From Lacinutrix venerupis (GTDB lineage Bacteria > Bacteroidota > Bacteroidia > Flavobacteriales > Flavobacteriaceae): a stretch of DNA of 64,000 nt. The notes under the pieces were generated by a model. The model saw only the letters and a list, made by a program, of their open reading frames with translations, did not search any database and was not told where the DNA came from. Shown piece after piece: positions 46,952 to 55,641 of this stretch (positions within the stretch are counted from its first letter, which is position 1; each line of letters opens with the position of its first letter). The position numbers were made by a program, and so were the translations under genes. The DNA lies in NCBI RefSeq assembly GCF_003663945.1, contig NZ_RCCH01000003.1, positions 62,001-126,000 on the forward strand, in the 5' to 3' direction.

Positions 46952-48052
46952 ATGTTAAACAATTTACCAATAAGAAAAATTATTCATGTAGATATGGATG
47001 CATTTTATGCTTCTGTAGAGCAAATGGATAATCCAGAACTTATAGGTAAACCTTTAGCTGTTGGTGGAGGTGGAGATAGAGGTGTTGTAAGCGCAGCAAG
47101 TTACGAGGCACGTAAGTTTGGAGTGCGAAGTGCTATTAGTGGTGTAAAAGCAAGACGTTTGTGTCCCGATTTAATATTTGTTAGACCTCGTTTTGACCGT
47201 TACAAAGAAATTTCTCAAAAAATTAGAGCAATTTTTTTAGACTATACAGATTTGGTAGAGCCATTGTCTTTAGATGAAGCTTATTTAGATGTTACAGAAA
47301 ATAAAAAAGGAAATCCTAGTGCATCGCTTATTGCTGAAGAGATAAGAACTCGCATTTTTAATGAGGTTGGTTTAACTGCATCTGCAGGAATTTCTGTAAA
47401 TAAATTTGTTGCTAAAATTGCTAGCGATTATAACAAACCTAACGGACAAAAAACAGTAAATCCAGAAGAGGTTTTAGAGTTTTTAGAAGCGCTTGACATT
47501 AGAAAATTTTATGGTATTGGCAAGGTCACTGCAGAAAAAATGTACCAAAAAGGTATTTATACAGGACATGATTTAAAGTCTAAATCTTTAGAGTTTTTAG
47601 AGCAAAATTTCGGAAAATCTGGTAAATACTACTATTACATAGTTAGAGGGATACACAATAGCGAAGTAAAACCAAATAGAATAAGAAAGAGTCTAGCTGC
47701 AGAGCGTACTTTTAGTAAAAATTTATCGTCAGAAGTATTTATGCTCGAAAAACTAAAGCATATTGCCGAAGAGGTTTCTAAGCGATTAAACCGAAGTAAA
47801 GTGGCAGGAAAAACTGTAACTTTAAAAATTAAGTATAGCGATTTTACACTCCAAACACGAAGTAAAACATTGCCTTACTTTATAAGCGATAAAAGTGTGG
47901 TTTTAGAAACTGCAAAAGAACTGCTGTATCAAGAAAAATTAAACAACTCTGTTAGGCTTTTAGGTATTTCGTTATCGAATTTAAATACGGATAAAAAGAC
48001 TAAAAAAGTAGAACAAAAAAGCATTAGCGCACAGTTAAAAATCAACTTTTAG
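46952..48052 (+). CDS. dinB: DNA polymerase IV (Y family)
   Basis: 366 aa. Translesion polymerase. The metal-binding motifs HVDMDAFYASVEQ and SLDEAYLDVT hold the catalytic carboxylates. The little-finger domain spans about 245-350. The protein ends QLKINF, a good match to the C-terminal beta-clamp peptide (QLxLxF), so clamp binding is likely intact. Its last 11 bp overlap the convergent XRE gene. No LexA-type site seen. Confidence 0.97.
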   Translation: MLNNLPIRKIIHVDMDAFYASVEQMDNPELIGKPLAVGGGGDRGVVSAASYEARKFGVRSAISGVKARRLCPDLIFVRPRFDRYKEISQKIRAIFLDYTDLVEPLSLDEAYLDVTENKKGNPSASLIAEEIRTRIFNEVGLTASAGISVNKFVAKIASDYNKPNGQKTVNPEEVLEFLEALDIRKFYGIGKVTAEKMYQKGIYTGHDLKSKSLEFLEQNFGKSGKYYYYIVRGIHNSEVKPNRIRKSLAAERTFSKNLSSEVFMLEKLKHIAEEVSKRLNRSKVAGKTVTLKIKYSDFTLQTRSKTLPYFISDKSVVLETAKELLYQEKLNNSVRLLGISLSNLNTDKKTKKVEQKSISAQLKINF

Positions 48053-48248
48053 AATATTCTAATATATCACTTGGTTGGCAGTCTAAAGCCTCGCAAATGG
48101 CTTCTAAGGTAGAAAAACGTACTGCTTTAGCTTTACCAGATTTTAATATAGATAAATTAGCGGTTGTTATGCCTATAATTTCTGCCAATTCTTTGCTTTT
48201 CATCTTGCGTTTGGCAAGCATAACATCTAAGTTTACTATTATTGGCAT
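48042..48248 (-). CDS. XRE/Cro-type HTH regulator linked to DUF2975 proteins
   Basis: 68 aa, essentially a single helix-turn-helix domain: SKELAEIIGITTANLSILKS as the HTH core, then STLEAICEALDCQPSDIL. Such short XRE proteins commonly follow DUF2975 membrane protein genes and probably report to or are controlled by them. It lies 3 bp after the second DUF2975-like gene. The 15-bp inverted repeat at 49566-49623, upstream of this operon, is a candidate operator. Confidence 0.92.
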   Translation of the reverse strand: MPIIVNLDVMLAKRKMKSKELAEIIGITTANLSILKSGKAKAVRFSTLEAICEALDCQPSDILEYSKS

Positions 48249-48251
48249 AGG

Positions 48252-49070
48252 TTATATTGTTAGTTCGTTTTCTTGTTGAAGTATATTGGCTGATTTTAGT
48301 AAGCTTGTTAAAACTAAAAGTGATAGACCGACTAAAAATAAAGTAAAATCGAATTCTAGCCTTGGATTCATAGTGAGATTTATTCCGTCATAAAATGATT
48401 TACCATCTATAAAAGTTTCTACACTAATGCTTCCATAATAAGAACCTAAAACATAGGTTACAATTAAATCTAAAACCTCACCAATTATTAAAATTAAACC
48501 TAACCACTTTACATTATGATATAAAAAACTAGTAAAACTATATTTTTGTTTAATTAAATAGAAAATTTTCTTCAGAAAATAAAAGACTAATACAAGCATT
48601 ATTAGTCCTGAATATGCCTTGAACATTTGTAATATTTTAATAAGTAAATTATCACTTTTGCCTATAATATAACCATTGGTATTAAAACTTGAGTTGGTTG
48701 TGGTATAATATTCTGTATCTCCATAAAAGTTGAAGCTAATAACATTTTTAACCTCGTCATTTATATCATTTGGTAACTCATCGAAATAGACTGAATTTCT
48801 TGAAGACCATTTTTGCCCATAGATATTTACACCTTTCTTTAAATTTATTGTTTTAAAATTGTTAAAAACAGGATTTTTAACATCAATATTAAATTTAATA
48901 GGAATACTATAACCATTGGCATGGTGATTTTCAGATACAAAATTTTCAAAATGACCATCTTTTGTAAAAACTTCGAAACCAAAAATATATATTGTAAATA
49001 ATAAAGTGAACCAAAAGAAAAAAGTGAATAACCTATGTAATATGCTAACTAAAATTTTATTTCTTTTCAT
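48252..49070 (-). CDS. DUF2975-like membrane protein with extracytoplasmic domain
   Basis: 272 aa. Helix 1 (about 10-32), a large extracytoplasmic domain (about 35-145) absent from its neighbour, then three helices (about 150-265). It ends NILQQENELTI, almost the same as the tail of the adjacent DUF2975 protein. The extra domain may sense an external signal (inference). Middle gene of a three-gene operon with the XRE regulator. Confidence 0.75.
   Translation of the reverse strand: MKRNKILVSILHRLFTFFFWFTLLFTIYIFGFEVFTKDGHFENFVSENHHANGYSIPIKFNIDVKNPVFNNFKTINLKKGVNIYGQKWSSRNSVYFDELPNDINDEVKNVISFNFYGDTEYYTTTNSSFNTNGYIIGKSDNLLIKILQMFKAYSGLIMLVLVFYFLKKIFYLIKQKYSFTSFLYHNVKWLGLILIIGEVLDLIVTYVLGSYYGSISVETFIDGKSFYDGINLTMNPRLEFDFTLFLVGLSLLVLTSLLKSANILQQENELTI
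48266..48288. repeat. 23-bp identical repeat, copy 1
   Basis: Identical to 49087-49109; both encode the ILQQEN tail of the two DUF2975-type proteins. It reflects paralogy and possibly gene conversion. Confidence 0.8.
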
Positions 49071-49072
49071 AA

Positions 49073-49555
49073 TTATATAGTTAAGTCGTTTTCTTGTTGA
49101 AGTATATTGCCGTTATCAATAAAGTCCACAATTATAAATAAACTAAAACCAATAAGGATTAATAGAATATCTGAACTTATTCCAGCTACAAAATAGAGTT
49201 CACCTTTAGAATAAAAAAGTAGAATTGTATCCCAAATTAAACATAACACACCATAAATCAAAAATAGGTTTCCAGCTATTTTGAGTTTTTCTGAGCTTTT
49301 TTGGTTAAAAAACCCTTTGCTAATGGTTAGTTTCAATCCGTTTTTTAAAAAGAATAAAGCAATAAATAAGATTAATGAAAATGCTAAACCAACAAATTGA
49401 GTATAATACCCTAAAATAAATTTGTTATAAAACTCTTTATTAAAATTCATAAAATCGGGAGTGTAAAAGGTTAAATATATGTTTGCTATAAAATTCAAAC
49501 TGTAGCCTACAATTAATATAATAACAAACCAATGGAGTATTTTTATTTTTCTCAT
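49073..49555 (-). CDS. DUF2975 family membrane protein
   Basis: 160 aa with four helices (about 9-28, 48-72, 92-112, 122-146). It ends NILQQENDLTI, the typical DUF2975 tail. DUF2975 proteins occur next to small XRE regulators; their role is unknown. First gene of the operon that ends in the XRE gene, 2 bp before the 272 aa paralogue. Divergent from the gene at 49676. Confidence 0.85.
   Translation of the reverse strand: MRKIKILHWFVIILIVGYSLNFIANIYLTFYTPDFMNFNKEFYNKFILGYYTQFVGLAFSLILFIALFFLKNGLKLTISKGFFNQKSSEKLKIAGNLFLIYGVLCLIWDTILLFYSKGELYFVAGISSDILLILIGFSLFIIVDFIDNGNILQQENDLTI
49087..49109. repeat. 23-bp identical repeat, copy 2
   Basis: Partner of 48266-48288, at the same reading-frame position near the stop codon. 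Confidence 0.8.
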
Positions 49556-49565
49556 TTTTAAAACT

Positions 49566-49623
49566 ATTTATTATTGTTTAACGATAACAAATATATAAAA
49601 ATTATTGATAAACAATAATAAAT
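49566..49623. promoter_or_regulatory. 15-bp perfect inverted repeat in a divergent promoter region
   Basis: Arms ATTTATTATTGTTTA (49566-49580) and its exact complement (49609-49623), 28 bp apart. It lies just upstream of the DUF2975-XRE operon and about 40 bp from the -7 box of the gene at 49676. AT-rich, so chance must be weighed, but it fits an operator for the XRE protein. Confidence 0.45.
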
Positions 49624-49663
49624 TATTAAAAAACATAAAAATTCTTATTATAAAAGCTTTATT

Positions 49664-49671
49664 TATATTTG
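49664..49671 (+). promoter_or_regulatory. -7 promoter box 4 nt before the start at 49676
   Basis: TATATTTG is an exact match, then AACA, then ATG. Predicts a leaderless transcript. Confidence 0.5.
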
Positions 49672-49675
49672 AACA

Positions 49676-50203
49676 ATGAATACAACACTTAAATATGTAA
49701 AAAATGTACCTGTCTGGAAAACAGTACTTGGTATAATAATAGCTGTTTTATGTTTGTATTTAGTGATTTTTGGTTCTATTAAATACATTGTCCCAATAGC
49801 ATTTAGTGTTTTACTTTTACAAACCAATGGCACAGAAATTAACCTAGAAAATAAAACATACAGAAAAATCTACTCTATCTTAGGTTTAAATTTTGGAAAG
49901 TGGCAACCTTTACCAGAAGTAGAATATGTTTCTATATTTGCTACAACCGAAAGTACTACAGTGTGGGCAAGCTCGGCAACAATGAATGTTAAAGATGCTG
50001 TTTACATAATTAATATTTTTTATAACACCAATAAGAAAATTGAGGTTTGTAATCTTTATTCTAAAGAGCGTGCGTTTAAAACCGGTGCTCATGTTGCTTT
50101 TGCTTTAAATGCACATTTGCTGGACGCTACAGAAAATAAAAATTTTAAATGGATGGATAGAGATCATTATATCTCTACTGGAGAAATAGTTTACGTAGAT
50201 TAG
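49676..50203 (+). CDS. Membrane protein of unknown function
   Basis: 175 aa. Two close hydrophobic helices (about 13-33 and 35-50), then a soluble beta-rich domain (NGTEINLENKTYRKIYSILG, KWQPLPEVEYVSIF) that resembles PH-like membrane-anchored domains, a weak impression only. A perfect -7 box ends 4 nt upstream. The DUF2007 gene follows 15 bp later and may be cotranscribed. Confidence 0.7.
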   Translation: MNTTLKYVKNVPVWKTVLGIIIAVLCLYLVIFGSIKYIVPIAFSVLLLQTNGTEINLENKTYRKIYSILGLNFGKWQPLPEVEYVSIFATTESTTVWASSATMNVKDAVYIINIFYNTNKKIEVCNLYSKERAFKTGAHVAFALNAHLLDATENKNFKWMDRDHYISTGEIVYVD

Positions 50204-50218
50204 CAAAAACAAATTACC

Positions 50219-50632
50219 ATGAGCGATACTTTTAAAACTATAGCAAGATTCCAGTATTCTACCGAAGCTCAAATTATTAAAGGCCGTCTGGAAGCAGAAG
50301 GAGTTCAAGTATTTTTAAGCGACAATTTTACTATAGAAACAGATCCTTTGGTAAGTAATGCAATTGGAGGAATAAAAATGAAAGTACTTAGTAAAGATGC
50401 AATGAAGGCACAGCATATTTTAAATTCTATCCATAAATATTCTATAGATGATAATGGTAATGCAATACATTGTCCTAATTGTAATAGCGAAAAAATAGAC
50501 TTATTTTCTACTATTAAAGACTTTAAATCCTTTTTCGGTTTTATTTTTGGAGTGCTATTTGGAACTTTACCAATAACTGCGAAGCACAAATATAAATGCG
50601 AAATTTGTAAAACAGAATTTGAAATACAATAG
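50219..50632 (+). CDS. DUF2007 domain protein with zinc ribbon
   Basis: 137 aa. DUF2007 (about 5-72): IARFQYSTEAQIIKGRLEAE and GGIKMKVLSKDAMKA are family-typical; the group is described as putative signal-transducing. A C-terminal zinc ribbon has CPNC (about 81-84) and CEIC (about 128-131) with a hydrophobic hairpin (FFGFIFGVLFGTLP) between them. Function unknown. It is convergent with the Coa1-like gene, 4 bp apart with no terminator. Confidence 0.85.
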   Translation: MSDTFKTIARFQYSTEAQIIKGRLEAEGVQVFLSDNFTIETDPLVSNAIGGIKMKVLSKDAMKAQHILNSIHKYSIDDNGNAIHCPNCNSEKIDLFSTIKDFKSFFGFIFGVLFGTLPITAKHKYKCEICKTEFEIQ

Positions 50633-50636
50633 TTTT

Positions 50637-51086
50637 TTAAAAATCGTCAAAAGATTCTTCATTTTCACTATTTGTATTATCGTTTAAGTAAATAATTTCA
50701 TTTTCGCCATCTACTTTAACGTAAAGCGAATTGTAAGTCCATTCATCATTTATTTTTTCGGCAGATACAAAAATAATAGCTTCATCTTTTGGGCCTTTAA
50801 TAGGAATATTTAAAGTAGCGGTACTAGAACCGTTTTTAGATTTGTAGCTTGTGTTACCAAAACCATTACTTGTTATTGGTTCGCCTAAAAAATCTATAAC
50901 TTTTTCATTTTCTGATGCTTTAGAAAGCGCATATATATAAGGTTCTGATCCAGAAATAGAATCGGAAACTTTATAAAATAAACCAACACCTACTAAAATA
51001 ACTATAACAATTAAAGATAAACAACCACCGCCAAGTAGCCATCCCCAATTTCTGCTAAACCAACTTTTTTGTTTTACGTTTTCCAT
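50637..51086 (-). CDS. Coa1/cytochrome oxidase assembly-like membrane protein
   Basis: 149 aa. Trp-rich N-terminus (WFSRNWGWLLGGGC), one helix (about 16-38), then a small domain with KVIDFLGEPI, ATLNIPIKGPKDEAIIFVSAEK and EWTYNSLYV, the pattern of bacterial Coa1 family proteins, related to the Tim21-like fold. The last 15 residues are acidic (NSENEESFDDF). No cytochrome oxidase genes lie nearby, so a role in oxidase assembly is unproven. Confidence 0.75.
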   Translation of the reverse strand: MENVKQKSWFSRNWGWLLGGGCLSLIVIVILVGVGLFYKVSDSISGSEPYIYALSKASENEKVIDFLGEPITSNGFGNTSYKSKNGSSTATLNIPIKGPKDEAIIFVSAEKINDEWTYNSLYVKVDGENEIIYLNDNTNSENEESFDDF

Positions 51087-51225
51087 ATTTACTATTCTAA
51101 TTAATTATTATAAATATAATTATTAATATAAGTATCTAATTTAAATAATACATTACACTTAAACATATTAAGTAAAAGCTTTTTTTGAGTTAAAATATTA
51201 TATTTACAGTAAATCAGTCAATTTT

Positions 51226-52188
51226 ATGAAACCATTTCTTAAGTTATTTTGTTGTTCTCTTTTTTTAATTTCAGTAGGTAGTTGTGCACAACAAGATGCC
51301 GATATATTCAATAAATTTGAGTCTAAATTCTACGAAATAGATGGTTATAAAATTAATGTAGAAACAAAAGGTTCTGGCGATCCTATATTCTTTTTACCAG
51401 GTGGACCAGGAAATTCTCATGATTATATGCAAGGAAATTTTGGACAGTATTATAAAACCAATACTGTTGTATTTTTCGATTGGTTAGGACGAGGAAAAAG
51501 TGATGATGCTAAAGATCCAAAAGAATATAGTGTAGAGCATGATGTAGAATTAATTGAAAAACTACGCATTCTTTTAAAATTTAATAAAATTTCGCTGGTT
51601 GGTCATTCGTATGGAACTGTACCAGCACAAGCTTATGCTATAAAATATAAGGATAATGTAGATAAAATGGTGTTAATTAATGGTTTTCATAGCGGAGCCA
51701 TGTGGCAAGCTAATTGCGATAGTTACAACCATTATGCTAAGACACATTTTCCAGAAAAATGGAAAAGAGTAGATTCTTTACGTGCATTAGGCTACGTATC
51801 TAGCGACAAAGAATTGGCAGATGTTTATGCTAGTTTTCCAACAAAATATATTTATTACCACAATACTAAATTAAAGCAAAATTCGCCTAAAGAAAAGCAT
51901 AGAGGTTGGGCAAACGATGTCTATGTTTCTATAATAGGTAAAGATGGAGATTTTGATGTTTCTGGTAGCATGATAAATCAAGACTACAGAAAAGATTTAA
52001 AAAATATAAAAGCAAAGACACTTATTATCGCAGGACGTTATGATGGTGTTTCTACACCAGAATTTGCAGTACAATACAAAACATTTATGCCGCAAGCACA
52101 ATTTGAAATGTTTGAGAATAGTGGGCATAACCCTTATCTTGAAGAGCCAGATAAATTTTATACTATTTTTAGTTCGTTTATAAAATAA
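51226..52188 (+). CDS. Alpha/beta hydrolase lipoprotein, proline iminopeptidase-like
   Basis: 320 aa. Lipobox ISVGSC with Cys20, so membrane-anchored outside the cytoplasm. Oxyanion motif LPGGPGNSHDYM resembles the HGGPG of proline iminopeptidases; nucleophile elbow GHSYGT, Asp in IAGRYDGVST and His in SGHNPYLEEP complete the triad. Likely an exported aminopeptidase or esterase. Single gene; an imperfect -7 box (TATATTTA) lies about 22 nt upstream. Convergent with the MocR gene. Confidence 0.88.
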   Translation: MKPFLKLFCCSLFLISVGSCAQQDADIFNKFESKFYEIDGYKINVETKGSGDPIFFLPGGPGNSHDYMQGNFGQYYKTNTVVFFDWLGRGKSDDAKDPKEYSVEHDVELIEKLRILLKFNKISLVGHSYGTVPAQAYAIKYKDNVDKMVLINGFHSGAMWQANCDSYNHYAKTHFPEKWKRVDSLRALGYVSSDKELADVYASFPTKYIYYHNTKLKQNSPKEKHRGWANDVYVSIIGKDGDFDVSGSMINQDYRKDLKNIKAKTLIIAGRYDGVSTPEFAVQYKTFMPQAQFEMFENSGHNPYLEEPDKFYTIFSSFIK

Positions 52189-52203
52189 AGAAAGAGAACA
52201 TTT

Positions 52204-53691
52204 CTATAATTCATCAAAAGATTGTTTTAAAATTTTAATAACATTTTCTATTTCTTCATTATTTAAATGCCCAAAACCTAACCGTATGGCACATATATCT
52301 TTATTTTGGTAAAGTATTGTTTTAGGTAAAAGTAAATTGTTTTTTTTAGTTTTTTGAGCTAATTGAACAAGAGATATCATAGGTTTGAAATTTAACCAAA
52401 TAGCTAAACCTCCAGTAGGCACATGCCAAGTAGCATGGTTTTTAAAGTAAACATTTAAACATTCGCATAAAAAATCGCGTCTTTGTTTATAAACAGTAAT
52501 ATTTTTTTTAATTAGTCTATGTATTTCTCCTTCCTCAATAAGCTCTGTAAGTATTTGCTTTTGTATTAAATCGCCTTGTTTATCTAGAATTTGCAAATAG
52601 TTTTTAGCTTCATTAATTATATTTTCTGGAGCAACAACAAATCCTATTTGAAAACTTGGAAAAAACGATTGACCCAAGCGGCCTAAATAAATAACAAAGC
52701 CTTCGCTATCTGCACTTGCCATTGGTAGCATAGCAGAACCATTAAATTGAAAATCGTAGTCAAAATCGTCTTCAATAATCGCAAATTTATACACTTTTGC
52801 TAATTGCAATAATTTTAATCTTCGCTCTGCTGTTAGCTTTACAGTTGTAGGATATTGGCGATGAGCGCAAACATAAACGCAACGAATACTTCTTTTAGTA
52901 AAATTCTTTTCAATAAAATCTACATCAATACCATGTGCATCTACAGGAATGGTTTTTATATTGGCTCCTGCTTGCTGAAATATCATATTAGATTTATAAT
53001 GACTTAAATTACCAACTAATACAATATCATTTTTTTCTATTAAAAGTTGAGATACAATGTATAAACTCATTTCTGTACTTCGTGTACTTACAATATTTTG
53101 TGGTTTTATATGGAAACCTCTTGTAGCATTTAAATAATTACAAAGTTGTTTGCTAAATGTGGTGTAAGATTGGTCTTGAGTTTGATTCCATTTCGAAATT
53201 AACGAAGCACGTTTCATAGAAGCACTGTACCATCTCGAAAATTGATGTGTGGGATGCAGTCTTAAATCTGGTTGTCCGTCGTTAATTACATATTTAGTTA
53301 TTAAAAATTCTTCGGTTGAAGCTAAATTAAAAGACGACTGAAAAGAAAAACCTGCTGCTTCTGGGTGCGCATTTAACTTTTCAAAACCTTGTAATTTTCC
53401 TTTAATAGCGGCTGTTTTTTTTTCGGGTTTTAAAACAAAAGTTCCTTTGTTAGCGACTATGTCTACCCAACCTTGTGAGGCTAGCTCATCGAAAACAGCA
53501 ACTGCAGTATTTCTATTTATAGCAAATAGCTCGCTAAATTTTCTTGTTCCAGGTAACTTTACACCTTCGACTAAGTAGCCACGTTGTATTGCATTAATAA
53601 TCTGTTGCGCAATTTGAATATAAATTGCAGTACTTGTTGATTTATCAAAATGAATTAAAGATTTTAATATATTATTATCCGGACTACTCAT
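52204..53691 (-). CDS. MocR/GntR-type regulator lacking the PLP-binding lysine
   Basis: 495 aa. N-terminal GntR winged helix (about 15-80; IYIQIAQQIINAIQRGYL, NRNTAVAVFDELASQGWV) fused to a fold-type I aminotransferase-like domain (about 130-490). EDDFDYDFQF near 289 has the pyridine-nitrogen Asp and YVCAHRQYPTTV aligns with the cofactor-binding SHQFPTG segment. The position of the PLP Schiff-base Lys (VGTFSKT in relatives) reads LGRLGQS, with Gln341. It probably cannot bind PLP covalently. Divergent from the TBDT gene at 53770, with GGACTACT repeats between them, so it likely controls that gene and itself. Confidence 0.88.
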   Translation of the reverse strand: MSSPDNNILKSLIHFDKSTSTAIYIQIAQQIINAIQRGYLVEGVKLPGTRKFSELFAINRNTAVAVFDELASQGWVDIVANKGTFVLKPEKKTAAIKGKLQGFEKLNAHPEAAGFSFQSSFNLASTEEFLITKYVINDGQPDLRLHPTHQFSRWYSASMKRASLISKWNQTQDQSYTTFSKQLCNYLNATRGFHIKPQNIVSTRSTEMSLYIVSQLLIEKNDIVLVGNLSHYKSNMIFQQAGANIKTIPVDAHGIDVDFIEKNFTKRSIRCVYVCAHRQYPTTVKLTAERRLKLLQLAKVYKFAIIEDDFDYDFQFNGSAMLPMASADSEGFVIYLGRLGQSFFPSFQIGFVVAPENIINEAKNYLQILDKQGDLIQKQILTELIEEGEIHRLIKKNITVYKQRRDFLCECLNVYFKNHATWHVPTGGLAIWLNFKPMISLVQLAQKTKKNNLLLPKTILYQNKDICAIRLGFGHLNNEEIENVIKILKQSFDEL

Positions 53692-53723
53692 TGTTTTAAA
53701 ACTGGACTACTTTAGTGATCCGG
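53680..53723. promoter_or_regulatory. Repeated GGACTACT operator for the MocR-type regulator
   Basis: GGACTACT occurs at 53681-53688 and 53704-53711, 23 bp start to start, about two helical turns on one face. AGTGATCCGG (53714-53723) is an inverted, 8-of-10 match to CCGGACTACT. Direct-repeat operators are typical of MocR regulators. The first copy overlaps the regulator's own start codon region. Confidence 0.6.
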
Positions 53724-53769
53724 AAAGTTACGAATTTTGCGGCGTTAAAAAACACCTATAAATTTTATT

Positions 53770-55584
53770 ATGAAACGTATAATATTTTCAATTTTACTTG
53801 TTGCAATTTCCATAACAATACAAGCTCAAGAATTTAAGCAGCAACAATTAGACACTATTTTAATCTCTTCTACAAGAATAGATTTACCATTTTCTGAAAA
53901 CTCAAGAACCATATCTGTAATTTCTCAAGAAGATATTAAAAAAAGTGCAACAACTAATGTTGCAGATTTATTGCAACAAGTGGCAGGAGTAGATGTAAGG
54001 CGTCGTGGAACCTCTGGAATGCAAGCAGATTTATACATTCGTGGTGGTGGTTTTGACCAAACATTATTACTTATAGATGGAATAAAGGTTGAAGATGCTC
54101 AAACGGGACACCATACCATGAATATGGCTTTACCATTAGAAGTAATAGAGCGTGTAGAAATTATAAAAGGTCCTGCAGCGAGAGTATTTGGACAAAATGC
54201 ATTTACAGGAGCAATTAATATTGTAACTAAAAAAAATGCAGAAAAAATAGGTTCTGTAGGTTATCAATTAGGTTCTTACAATCAGCAAAATGTAGCTGCA
54301 ACATTAGGACAGAATTTTAAAAATACTTCTGTTATTGCACATGCATCTGTAAATTCATCAGATGGTTATAGATTTAATACAGATTATAATAACCAAAATT
54401 ACTTTTTAAAAGCAGCATTTAATACCAATAAAACACCAATAAATCTTATAGCTTCCTTTCAAGAAAGAAAATTTGGAGCAAATGGATTTTATGCAAGTCC
54501 TACAGCAAAAAACCAATACGAAGAAACTCAGGCAAGCTTGGTAGGAATAACAACCAATATTAAAAAAGGAAAACTTACACTAAAACCAAAATTGTATTGG
54601 AAACGAAATCAAGATCTATATGTTTTTGTAAGAAAAAATCCAGAAGTTTATAGAAACTTCCATCAAACTAATAAGGTAGGAGCTTCAATAGACGCCTCTT
54701 ATAGCTCAAAAATTGGTGTTACTGGTTTTGGAGTAGATGTAGCAAAAGTATTTTTATCTAGTAATAATTTAGGAGAAAGAGATAGGTACATGACTACAGC
54801 ATTTTTAGAGCACAGATTTAAGTTATTAAATAATAAATTGGATATTACTCCAGGCGTAGCTGTTAATTATTTTACAGATTTTAAATACCATGCATTTCCA
54901 GGAATAGATCTTGGTTATAAAATAAATAATAATTTTAAAATTTACGGAAACGTTGGTTATACCTATAGAATACCTACTTATACAGATTTGTTTTATAACG
55001 ATCCAACAACATTAGGAGATGAGAATTTAGAACCAGAAGAAGCTATTGCTCAAGAATTAGGTTTAAAATTTAAAAAAGGAAACTTTAACGCTTCTGTAGC
55101 AGCTTTTAATAGAGATTCTAAAAAATTAATTGACTTTGTAAAAGAAAATGAAACAGATTTGTGGCAAGCAACTAATATAAGAGATTTAAATACAAAAGGT
55201 ATAGAGTTAAACGCATCTTATGGTTTAAATTTTGCAGGTTTTAATCAGTTTATTAAAACAGGTTATACTTTTTTAGAAGACGATTTAAAAGCTGTGCCAA
55301 GTAATTTCTCAAGGTACTCAATAAACTCTTTAAGGCACCAAATAACAGCTAATTTAGAGACACAATTTTTTAAAAATCTATCTCAAAATATTATTTATAA
55401 ATATGCCGAAAGAACCTCTGGAGAGCATTATATAGTTTTAGATGCTAGTGTAAATTTAAAATTAAAAACAGTAGAGCTTTCTATGATTGCAAACAATATT
55501 TTTAATGCAGAATATAGTGAGACTAATTTTGTGCCAATGCCAAAAGGAAACTTATTATTTGGCTTAAAATATAATTTTAAATAG
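53770..55584 (+). CDS. TonB-dependent receptor, BtuB-like
   Basis: 604 aa, compact, without the carboxypeptidase-like domain of the other receptors here. Signal peptide ending TIQAQ, plug (about 25-130; SATTNVADLLQQVAGVDVRR, DLYIRGGGFDQTLLLIDG) and a barrel ending NLLFGLKYNFK. It resembles BtuB-type vitamin/siderophore receptors. I saw no cobalamin riboswitch in the 78 bp upstream. Control by the divergent MocR-type regulator is likely. JmjC-like and barrel protein genes follow on the same strand. Confidence 0.9.
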   Translation: MKRIIFSILLVAISITIQAQEFKQQQLDTILISSTRIDLPFSENSRTISVISQEDIKKSATTNVADLLQQVAGVDVRRRGTSGMQADLYIRGGGFDQTLLLIDGIKVEDAQTGHHTMNMALPLEVIERVEIIKGPAARVFGQNAFTGAINIVTKKNAEKIGSVGYQLGSYNQQNVAATLGQNFKNTSVIAHASVNSSDGYRFNTDYNNQNYFLKAAFNTNKTPINLIASFQERKFGANGFYASPTAKNQYEETQASLVGITTNIKKGKLTLKPKLYWKRNQDLYVFVRKNPEVYRNFHQTNKVGASIDASYSSKIGVTGFGVDVAKVFLSSNNLGERDRYMTTAFLEHRFKLLNNKLDITPGVAVNYFTDFKYHAFPGIDLGYKINNNFKIYGNVGYTYRIPTYTDLFYNDPTTLGDENLEPEEAIAQELGLKFKKGNFNASVAAFNRDSKKLIDFVKENETDLWQATNIRDLNTKGIELNASYGLNFAGFNQFIKTGYTFLEDDLKAVPSNFSRYSINSLRHQITANLETQFFKNLSQNIIYKYAERTSGEHYIVLDASVNLKLKTVELSMIANNIFNAEYSETNFVPMPKGNLLFGLKYNFK

Positions 55585-55641
55585 TCCAATATTTACAGAG
55601 TCATAACGTTTTATTAACTTTATGCCTTTAAATTAATATTA

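Noticed and set aside
53692-53769. Cobalamin riboswitch ahead of the BtuB-like TBDT
   Set aside because: The gap is only 78 bp, too short for one, and holds the GGACTACT repeats instead.
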